A model generated the notes under the pieces. That model was not told the DNA's origin and made no database searches. It saw only the letters and a program-made list of their open reading frames with translations. A stretch of DNA of 58,335 bases, from positions 1 to 58,335 of the forward strand of contig JAHIFE010000232.1 in assembly GCA_018901125.1 (NCBI GenBank), in the 5' to 3' direction. Made by a program: the position numbers and the translations under genes. The stretch comes from Pseudomonadota bacterium (GTDB lineage: Bacteria; Desulfobacterota; Desulfobacteria; Desulfobacterales; RPRI01). The stretch's first letter is position 1; every line of letters starts with the position of its first letter. Shown here piece by piece: positions 51,891-58,335 of the stretch.

Positions 51891-54800
51891 ACTGGATATC
51901 TGCCTATCTCAAGCGACCGCATGCGGTAACTGCTTTGATACTGTTAGGAGTAGCATTCGGCTTTATCGGTTTCAAAACCCTGCCCTTGAATCTATTCCCG
52001 GATTCCAATTATCCCAAGATATCTATTTTGTTGATCTGGCCCGGGGCGTCTGCTGAAGATATGGCGGATAAAATTTCCCGGAAGGTGGAAAAAGAAATGG
52101 CCTCTTTGGACAAATCCCGGTCCATCAAATCCACCGTGCGTGACGAAACCGCTGCCGTAAAGGTAGAATTTGAATATGACAAAAGTCTTGACGCTGCTGT
52201 CACGGATGTGAATGCCGCCTTAAATCGTATCATGCCAACGCTTCCCGCAGAAATGCTGCCACCAAGAATTTTCCGGATTAGCGACGCCACTGCGCCGGTG
52301 CAAACACTGGCTGTTTACCCAAAGCCTAAATCATCTCTTACTCTGTCCAAGATTCGTCAATTATGCGACAATGAAATCCAGGAGATGTTTCTTCGGGTCC
52401 AGGGCATTGCTGATGTAGAAATTTTTGGTGGATACGTTCCCGAGATCAATTTGACTGTTGACCGGGACCGGCTTGCCCGATTCGGATTATCGATTGATAA
52501 TGTCATCGCTGCCATATACTCTCAAAACCGGAATATTCCCAGCGGCCTGCTGATCCGGAAAAACGATGAATTAATGATCAAGATTCAGGGAGAACACACC
52601 CGGCGGCATGAACTGGCTGATATCATTATTGGAAAGAACGCGGGCGGCGGCGCTGTTTATTTACGCGATATTTCAGACATCGAAACATCCCATCAGCAGC
52701 GGCGTTCTTTTTTTCATGGAAACGGCAAACCGGCCATCGGTATTAATATTCTTCGAACTGAAGGCGGTAATGTCACAACAACACTCAATGCTTTAAACAA
52801 AGTACTGCCGGACGTACGCGCTGCCTTCCCGGAGCTGGTGTTTGAAGTCGCCGATACCCAGGGCGAACTGATCAATACATCGGTATCCAATCTGCTTACC
52901 TCCCTTCGCGATTCCATCATTTTAACCGTTGCCGTTATTTTCCTGCTTATTGCACGCATGCGGACAACACTTTTAGCCGCCATCTCCATTCCGTTTACAT
53001 TTCTGCTGACTTTTGCCGGCATGAAGCTCATCCATTATGAACTCAATATCGTTACTATGACAGCTATTATCCTTGCTGTAGGCCTGCTGGTGGATGATGC
53101 CATTGTCGTGATTGAAAATATTGACCGGCACGTCACCTCCGGTGCTAAATCCCTTTTTCAGGCATCTGTTGACGGCACAAAAGAAATCTTTCTTGCTGAT
53201 TTTGCCGGCACAGCAACCACACTGACCGTTTTGCTGCCGATTATGTTTGTGGGCGGATATTCCCAGAAAATCCTTCGGCCGCTTTCAGTGGTGCTGTCTT
53301 TGGCCCTTTTGTCTTCATTTGTGATATCTGTTACGGTTATTCCGTTGCTGGCACCGATTCTTATGAAACCAGGCAAACAGGCAAACCGGATCGAAACTGC
53401 GCTTCAGCGTTTTTGTGAATTCTGGATCACACCACTTCAGAATTTTTTTATACAAAGTTTTCGGATGGCAACATCGAAATGGGGTATTTTGATTTTACCG
53501 ATTCTGATCGGCCTTTTGCTGATCAGTCTGCGGCAGATGCCGCTGGTTGGAAGGGATCTGATGCCGTCAATGGATACAGGTATTGTTAAGATCGAATTTG
53601 AAGTCTGGCCTAACAGCACCATTGAACAAACCGAAATAGTAGTGAAAAATATGGAGCACTTAATTGAAAAAGTGCCGAGTTTCGTCCGTATGGCAACAAT
53701 CGTAGGAGCCGAGCCCAATGTCATTAGTTTCGGTGCGGATCGCACCTCCCAGGAAGGACTGATTACTGTCCATTTCCAAAACCGGTTTGCACGTACCAAA
53801 TCCATCTGGGAAATAGAAGAAGGCCTTCGCAAGACATTCCGGGAACTGCCCGGTCTGAAGCGTTTTAATGTTTATGATTACGGCGCAACCCCCCTGTCCT
53901 CCATTGCAGCGCCGATAGATGTAATGATTTCCGGGCCTGATCCGCGAATTCTGGATCAGCTTGCCGATGACGTCGCCGCCAGACTTCATAAAATCAGGGG
54001 ACTGACATCCATATCCCGTTCATGGGACTGGTCCAAACAGGAAATTGCCATCGATCTTGATGAAACAAAACTCGCCCGTTACGGCATTTCTCCCAAAGAT
54101 GTTTCAGAAATGCTTATGACGGCAACAACAGGTAAAATAGCTTCACAATTCAGTATTGCCGGAGAAGACGGTTACGGCATTCGACTGCGCTTTGATCAGA
54201 AAACAATAAATACCGTCAACGACCTGGCTGTCCTGCAGATTCCGGGACCGGCAGGCACCGTGCCGCTGAAAGAGATCGCCGATTTCCACACCGTCTGGCG
54301 CCAGTCAAAGATCACCCGGCAGAACCTTTTGCCGGGTGTCAACCTGCTGGGTTACCGTTCCAGAACTGCCATCACACATCTTCAGGATCAGGTCACTGCC
54401 GTGCTTTCAGACATTAAACTTCCCGGCGGATATACGCTGAGTCAGGAAGGAGAAATCCGGCAAATGACTGAAAGCTTCGGCAATCTTGGCGGTGCAATGG
54501 CTCTGGCGCTTATTTTTCTGTATTTTTCACTGGTGATTACTTTTAAGTCATACCTGCACCCCATAATTATTATGAGCGCCATTCCTCTGGCTTTTATCGG
54601 AGTGCCATGGGGTATGCTGCTCCTTAAACGGCATTTATGCATGCCTGCGGCCATGGGCATGATCCTTTTGGCAGGCATCGTGGTGAACAATTCAATTCTG
54701 CTTGTCGATTTTATTGAAACCGCGCGCTCAAACGGGGCGGACATTCATTCAGCCATTGAAGACGCGATCCGCCGTCGGACGCGGCCAATTTTAATGACGG

Positions 54801-54988
54801 CCCTGAGTACCATAGCCGGGATGCTTCCAATTGCCGCTGAAATGGCTGTCGGACTCGAAAGGTTATCACCTTTAGCGGTTGTGGCCATTGCAGGATTGCT
54901 GGTCTCAACCTTTCTGACTTTGGCCTACGTACCGGCGCTTTATCTGGTAACCGATCGAATCAAAAGAAAAGTAAAAATCACAGTCTGA
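51887..54988 (+). CDS. RND-family efflux pump permease
   Basis: The 1033-residue inner-membrane pump is full length for the AcrB/MdtB/HAE-RND family, with 12 expected helices and two large periplasmic loops. The first helix reads AVTALILLGVAFGFIGFKTLPLN. Two adjacent acidic residues in LAVGLLVDDAIVVIENIDRH form the proton-relay region. The second half repeats the pattern with GMILLAGIVVNNSILLVDFIETAR. The gene is translationally coupled to the adaptor. There is no outer-membrane factor gene next to it, so a shared TolC-type channel elsewhere must be used. Substrates cannot be told from sequence. Confidence 0.93.
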   Translation: MNWISAYLKRPHAVTALILLGVAFGFIGFKTLPLNLFPDSNYPKISILLIWPGASAEDMADKISRKVEKEMASLDKSRSIKSTVRDETAAVKVEFEYDKSLDAAVTDVNAALNRIMPTLPAEMLPPRIFRISDATAPVQTLAVYPKPKSSLTLSKIRQLCDNEIQEMFLRVQGIADVEIFGGYVPEINLTVDRDRLARFGLSIDNVIAAIYSQNRNIPSGLLIRKNDELMIKIQGEHTRRHELADIIIGKNAGGGAVYLRDISDIETSHQQRRSFFHGNGKPAIGINILRTEGGNVTTTLNALNKVLPDVRAAFPELVFEVADTQGELINTSVSNLLTSLRDSIILTVAVIFLLIARMRTTLLAAISIPFTFLLTFAGMKLIHYELNIVTMTAIILAVGLLVDDAIVVIENIDRHVTSGAKSLFQASVDGTKEIFLADFAGTATTLTVLLPIMFVGGYSQKILRPLSVVLSLALLSSFVISVTVIPLLAPILMKPGKQANRIETALQRFCEFWITPLQNFFIQSFRMATSKWGILILPILIGLLLISLRQMPLVGRDLMPSMDTGIVKIEFEVWPNSTIEQTEIVVKNMEHLIEKVPSFVRMATIVGAEPNVISFGADRTSQEGLITVHFQNRFARTKSIWEIEEGLRKTFRELPGLKRFNVYDYGATPLSSIAAPIDVMISGPDPRILDQLADDVAARLHKIRGLTSISRSWDWSKQEIAIDLDETKLARYGISPKDVSEMLMTATTGKIASQFSIAGEDGYGIRLRFDQKTINTVNDLAVLQIPGPAGTVPLKEIADFHTVWRQSKITRQNLLPGVNLLGYRSRTAITHLQDQVTAVLSDIKLPGGYTLSQEGEIRQMTESFGNLGGAMALALIFLYFSLVITFKSYLHPIIIMSAIPLAFIGVPWGMLLLKRHLCMPAAMGMILLAGIVVNNSILLVDFIETARSNGADIHSAIEDAIRRRTRPILMTALSTIAGMLPIAAEMAVGLERLSPLAVVAIAGLLVSTFLTLAYVPALYLVTDRIKRKVKITV

Positions 54989-55102
54989 AATAATAATCCG
55001 CAAAATAATTATAGCATTTTCAACCCCATTTTTAAAGAATCGGGAGAAATCCTCACAGGATAACCGCATTTAGAAATAATGGTTTTGTACAAACATCATA
55101 GA

Positions 55103-55133
55103 CCGTCATGCCGGACTTGATCCGGTATCCAGA
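55103..55133. repeat. Small palindromic repeat (ccggacttgatccgg)
   Basis: The sequence gtcatgccggacttgatccggtatccag contains an imperfect hairpin ccgga...tccgg. This resembles the short palindromic repeats dispersed in intergenic regions of many proteobacteria. Only one copy is in the window, so repeat status rests on general knowledge. Confidence 0.4.
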
Positions 55134-55290
55134 ACCCATTAAAATTACTGGTTTCCGTCCCTGTTCTGATATTACCAAAAAATTAGTTAGTGTCCATTCT
55201 GCACCGAATGATAAAATATAAATTCATTTTGCAATAAATATGTTGTATTATAGTTTTATCACATTTTTAAAGTGAAAAAAGGAATGAAAT

Positions 55291-55524
55291 ATGGCTGAAT
55301 TAGCTGATAAAATTTATAAACAAGCGCTTGATCTGCCAATTGATGATCGATTGACTCTGATAGATAAGCTGCTTATTAGCACAAATTTACCTACCCAAAA
55401 CGATATTGATCAAGCATGGTCAAAAGAAGTTGAGCGCCGATGTCAAGAACTTGATAGTGGGAAAGCTAAACTGATTCCTGGTGAAGAAGTTTTTGAAAAG
55501 ATTAAGAAAAGATTTTTTAAATGA
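55291..55524 (+). CDS. Addiction-module antitoxin, intact pair
   Basis: The 77-residue protein of the same PF09720-type family as 36907-37125 has LPIDDRLTLIDKLLIS at the N-terminus, the central W.KEVERRCQELD, and a C-terminal PGEEVFEKIKKRF. It should neutralise the toxin encoded by the next gene, whose ATG overlaps its stop (ATGA at 55521). aaagga lies upstream of the ATG. It may autorepress its operon, as is usual for the class, but no operator is visible. Confidence 0.87.
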   Translation: MAELADKIYKQALDLPIDDRLTLIDKLLISTNLPTQNDIDQAWSKEVERRCQELDSGKAKLIPGEEVFEKIKKRFFK

Positions 55525-55808
55525 AATTCAGCTTTCATGAGGCCTCCGAGAGAGAATTTTTTCATGCAATTGAATATTATGAAGAATGCCAGGCAGGTTT
55601 GGGACTAAGATTTTCTGAAGAAGTATATGCTGCTATCGAACAAATTTGCGAACATCCATATGCATGGACAGAACTTGATTCGAGAACAAGACGTTGTCTC
55701 ACAAATAAGTTTCCTTATGGTATCCTTTACCGAATTATTGAAAATGAAATCCGGATTATGGCTGTAATGCATTTGCATAGAAAACCAGATTATTGGAAAG
55801 ATAGGTAA
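55521..55808 (+). CDS. RelE/ParE-type toxin
   Basis: The 95-residue protein shows the RelE/ParE fold pattern: FSFHEASEREFFHAIEYYE at the N-terminus, YAAIEQICEHPYAW in the middle, and RRCLTNKFPYGILYRI with MAVMHLHRKPDYWKDR at the end, which carries the basic residues and the C-terminal H-RKP-YW pattern of plasmid-stabilisation toxins. It is unbroken, unlike the homologue at 37122. Toxin action could be ribosome-dependent mRNA cleavage or gyrase inhibition; sequence alone does not decide. Confidence 0.88.
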   Translation: MKFSFHEASEREFFHAIEYYEECQAGLGLRFSEEVYAAIEQICEHPYAWTELDSRTRRCLTNKFPYGILYRIIENEIRIMAVMHLHRKPDYWKDR

Positions 55809-56280
55809 AAATGCTGAACAAGCCTCTTGCACCTGAGGGGAACGCAGCTAAACTCCATTTCCATAAGTGAAGCACATGTTATCTGCTTTCAATCAGTAAT
55901 AAATATTTTTCAAAGAATCCGATAGCCTTTCTTTGCAGGGGAAGCTGGCATTTTTGGCGGTTTGGCGATCTTGAAAAATATTAATTCAGTTTTTTATTGA
56001 CTCCTTCTGAAAGATGTAGATTAAACAATTTTATGAAGATAGTAGATTACTAACTATAATCATGATAGGGGATTGCAAAATTAAAAAGGTTTGATAATAG
56101 AATTTCAATTCTATTATGAATAACGCCAGTCTATAAATTTCAAAGTCTGCACCTTGTGTTGCTGGCCAACGTGAGGAAAATACCACAGTTACAGTCCGAA
56201 AGCTTCAACGGCATATATCACCGATGGGCGCGGAGTGTAGTAGAATTCCCCTCCAAGGGCGCGGAGCTTATCGGGCTGTC
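55809..56280. other. Intergenic region with a dispersed repeat
   Basis: No gene is supported. It contains the 62-bp repeat at 55949-56010 and otherwise AT-rich sequence with no clear structure. Confidence 0.45.
55949..56010 (+). repeat. 62-bp dispersed repeat, copy 2
   Basis: This is the match of 47444-47505, same strand. It lies between the intact toxin-antitoxin pair and the small CxxC protein gene. Confidence 0.6.
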
Positions 56281-56520
56281 TTAAGCTACCCTGATGAGAA
56301 AAACTTGATTATTATCTTTTTGAAAAAATGTTTTTTTCGTATTTGGACAAATCATACTACTATTCATTAAAGAAGCGATATTCGTTGGCAGCGCTTTACC
56401 GGCAAAATGGTCACTTATGCTTTTTTTATCTGCTGGCCCATCTTTTAACTCCAGCCTTGTTCTCATCGGATGAATACCGCCACACTCATCGCAAACTACA
56501 AACACTCCATATCCTGACAT
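56281..56520 (-). CDS. Small conserved CxxC protein of unknown function
   Basis: The 79-residue protein starts SGYGVFVVCDECGGIHPM, with a CxxC pair near residues 10-13, and has a later single cysteine in MICPNTKKTF and the ending QKDNNQVFLI. The sequence resembles a family of short uncharacterised proteins I associate with Desulfobacterota, with the same CD.C...HPM start and ICPNT..F.QKDN.QVF end. It may bind zinc or iron. The ATG at 56520 is chosen over the upstream frame start because an aggaag site lies just before it. No function is proposed. Confidence 0.65.
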   Translation of the reverse strand: MSGYGVFVVCDECGGIHPMRTRLELKDGPADKKSISDHFAGKALPTNIASLMNSSMICPNTKKTFFQKDNNQVFLIRVA

Positions 56521-57201
56521 ATCCTCTTCCTTTCGGTTAGACGATGCCAATTAAACTTTGCAAATCACTAATAGCTGTATATGCAAATTATCGGTAAGAA
56601 CTATACCATTTCAAATTCTTATGAGTCAAGGAAAATGAAGGAAAATCTGAATATTACCACTTGGAAGCAAGTATATTTCGGCAGCAACCTTTGGTGTCAA
56701 ATTCAGGAAGGAGCACTCAAGCCTGGCCATTCTCCTAAAATGGCACCTTTCAATCGTAACTTATTGATATGCTGTAGCAATAAAAATTGCACCTTGCGTT
56801 TAGAATGGTGGCTTTTTGGGGTTATGAGTGAGAGCGACGGCTCCTTCCAGTAATGTTGTTGTTTTAATTCTGTTTGTCGATGCTACGTTTCGACCGGTAA
56901 TTTGCTGAAGCCACATTTATCCGTTGATACATGGCTTATACGGGCGTAGAATTTTTAAAATATTTTTTTACCGTGCTTATTACTGGGTGGAAGGGGATTG
57001 CGGAGCTTACTTATTTGAGCCCCCCAGCGCTGACGAGTGCTACGAGTGTGCCGGGGGGCTTAAGTAATAATTATGTCAGAAAATGATGTAGCCGGGCTCT
57101 ATTTGTCCCTTGATCTTTAGAAAATTTCCGTATATAAATAACAAGATATTACTCATTATTTTCAAAAAAAGCCAAGATATACTGACCATGTGAGGGTTCT
57201 T
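56521..57201. other. Intergenic region with a GC-rich palindrome
   Basis: An open frame at 56581-56853 has no ribosome site and no recognisable pattern. A strong hairpin lies at 57018-57060. The last bases hold the gaggg ribosome site of the hydrolase gene. Confidence 0.45.
57018..57060. repeat. GC-rich hairpin agcccccc/ggggggct
   Basis: agcccccc (57018-57025) pairs with ggggggct (57053-57060), and the loop contains a second pair, agtgc/tacgagt-type. The flanks ttactta and taagtaa extend the symmetry. No T-run follows, so a terminator is unlikely; it may be a repeat element or a structured RNA. Confidence 0.5.
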
Positions 57202-57948
57202 ATGCGCGTAATCATGGAGAAAATATCATTCCAAAATAAAAGAGGGAAAAAATTAGTTGGTATACTTCACTTGCCAAAGGAAAAGACAAATTTGGCAATT
57301 ATTATTTCTCATGGTTTTGGTGCAAATAAAGATAGCCCTCCCCTTATTAGATTAGCAGAAACTTTGTCTAAAGATCGCTTTGCTGTTCTGAGATTCGATT
57401 TCGGTGGTTGTGGTGAAAGCGAGGATAGTGAAATCACTTTAAAGAATCAAGCTGATGACATAAAATCCGCAATAGACTACCTAAGAAATAATGGCTACAT
57501 GAGGATTGGATTATTAGGGGAAAGTGTTGGGGGTCTAAATTCTATCCTCGCTTATGATGAAGAAATCAAAGTGCTTGTTTTATGGTCGCCTGAGACGAAA
57601 GCAAGAACTTCCTTCAGAGAAGATTGGAAGCAACAACTAAATGAGAGAGGTTTTGTAATTTATGAAAAGGATGGAAAGGAGTATAAATTTCCAAGAGAAT
57701 ACTTTAAGGAGAGGCAATCCATGAAGCAAGAAGAGATTCTAACCAAAATTAAATCCCCAGTTCTAATTATTCACGGCCAAAAGGATCATCTTGTTCCCCT
57801 TGAACACTCTATAGAAGCAATGCAGTATCTATCGGAAGAATCAAAATTAGCAATCGTTAAAGATGGAGATCATGAATTAGATGATAAGATGGATGAAGTA
57901 ATCTCTCTATCTGTTGAATGGTTTGAAAAGTATATGACCCCCGAATAA
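57202..57948 (+). CDS. Alpha/beta hydrolase (esterase/acylaminoacyl-peptidase-like)
   Basis: The 248-residue serine hydrolase has an oxyanion segment IIISHGFGANKDSPPL, the strand FAVLRFDFGGCGESE, and the nucleophile elbow GLLGESVGGLNS (Ser in GxSxG form GESVG). The acid is in IIHGQKDHLVPLEHS, and the catalytic His in KDGDHELDD. There is no signal peptide, so it is cytoplasmic. ATG 57202 is chosen because gaggg lies 5 bases upstream. The substrate is unknown; it stands alone near the window end. Confidence 0.88.
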   Translation: MRVIMEKISFQNKRGKKLVGILHLPKEKTNLAIIISHGFGANKDSPPLIRLAETLSKDRFAVLRFDFGGCGESEDSEITLKNQADDIKSAIDYLRNNGYMRIGLLGESVGGLNSILAYDEEIKVLVLWSPETKARTSFREDWKQQLNERGFVIYEKDGKEYKFPREYFKERQSMKQEEILTKIKSPVLIIHGQKDHLVPLEHSIEAMQYLSEESKLAIVKDGDHELDDKMDEVISLSVEWFEKYMTPE

Positions 57949-58335
57949 TCATATCATTAGTAAGATGAGAGAGCGTAGCGAGCTCAAGAAATGAAGCATG
58001 AGCGTCTCCATGCGAATTCTGAACTCAGATTAGATGGCCTCAGTCCATGAACGTAGCACCCGCAGGACGCGAATTTTAAGCGGAGAGAATTGACGAGGAA
58101 GCGCCCGGAGCATTGCGGAAGCCGTAATTAAGTTTGAAATAAATCGAGAAAGTTCTTTCTTCCAACCAGTGATGACCCTGGGAAATGGGGAAATGGGGTC
58201 ACCCATTAAAGGTCAGGTCAAGAGAAAAAACACCTCCCCTTGTAAAAAAATAACTTCTTTTTCACTTGACCTTTTTCCCTTACGGAGAACGCTATTACAA
58301 TACCCGATTGCACCCGTTGCTTCTTCTATCGGTTA
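57949..58335. other. Window-end region without a complete gene
   Basis: No complete gene is visible. The stretch holds an inverted repeat at 58215-58272 and 'ggggtcaccc..aggtcaggtcaag' sequences of a kind often found upstream of REP-associated tyrosine transposases, whose coding part would lie beyond the window. This last link is only suggestive. Confidence 0.35.
58215..58272. repeat. Imperfect inverted repeat aggtcaag...cttgacct
   Basis: AGGTCAAGaGAAAAA at 58215-58229 pairs with ctttttCaCTTGACCT at 58257-58272, with one mismatch. The loop is about 27 bases. The function is unknown; see the window-end entry. Confidence 0.5.

Noticed and set aside
56581-56853. 90-residue open frame
   Set aside because: No ribosome binding site, no family pattern, and it lies in decayed repeat-rich DNA.
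1-58335. CRISPR array, rRNA operon, prophage or riboswitch
   Set aside because: No regularly spaced repeats, rRNA-like sequence, phage structural genes or recognisable riboswitch core were seen on either strand.

Overview
The window looks like chromosome of a strictly anaerobic, respiring bacterium of the Desulfobacterota, probably a sulfate reducer of the Desulfobacterales type. This is inferred from gene content: several heterodisulfide-reductase (Hdr) type proteins, an asrABC sulfite reductase, a flavodiiron oxygen/NO reductase, a periplasmic molybdenum aldehyde oxidoreductase and many PAS-type sensor kinases, in moderately AT-rich DNA. No rRNA, CRISPR array, prophage or complete insertion sequence is visible. 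One tRNA (Asn, GTT) is present.

Layout. (1) 1-1.8 kb: a small hypothetical membrane-anchored gene between two copies of a 51-bp repeat, a DUF4143 ATPase remnant, and an AT-rich region with GTTGCA-type palindromes. (2) 1.87-15.7 kb: a long plus-strand operon. It encodes a stand-alone receiver protein, a membrane HdrC/HdrE/HdrD-type protein, an HdrA with an inserted GltD-like NAD(P)H module, an MvhD-like protein, an FdhB/FrhB-like iron-sulfur protein, a double HdrA with a complete response-regulator receiver domain inserted in its first half, a PAS histidine kinase and a receiver-kinase hybrid. (3) 15.7-19.5 kb, minus strand: NifU-like scaffold, FmdB-type zinc ribbon, metallo-beta-lactamase protein, ATC-hydrolase-like protein, DUF364 protein and YqeB-like molybdenum hydroxylase accessory protein. 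(4) 19.8-25.2 kb: tex, a secreted hypothetical, a TVP38 membrane protein with a mercuric-reductase-like flavoprotein, and tRNA-Asn with a terminator. (5) 25.6-36.5 kb: an SBP/PAS hybrid kinase, AlkD-like protein, secreted tyrosine phosphatase, 4Fe-4S protein, a PaoABC-like aldehyde oxidoreductase and a Yip1 protein. (6) 36.6-41.1 kb: inverted repeats around a broken toxin-antitoxin module, then asrABC and a cupin. (7) 41.9-58.3 kb: a CrtI-like flavoprotein, a kinase broken into two frames, a SleB lipoprotein, a methyltransferase, a flavodiiron protein, a VOC protein, an RND efflux pair, an intact toxin-antitoxin pair, a small CxxC protein and an alpha/beta hydrolase.

The most striking part is region 2. 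The Hdr-type subunits resemble parts of flavin-based electron-bifurcating or confurcating complexes. Here they are co-encoded with four phosphotransfer proteins, and one receiver domain is physically embedded in the HdrA flavoprotein with every catalytic residue of a working receiver. This suggests an electron-transfer complex whose activity is set directly by histidine-kinase phosphorylation rather than through transcription. The architecture is read from the sequence; the function is inference.

Gaps of more than 300 bases (parts of 1-538, 25.2-25.6, 37.3-37.9, 41.1-41.9, 43.4-43.8, 47.3-47.7, 48.5-49.15, 55.8-56.3, 56.5-57.2 and 57.95-58.3 kb) hold decayed repeats, palindromes and gene remnants rather than convincing genes.
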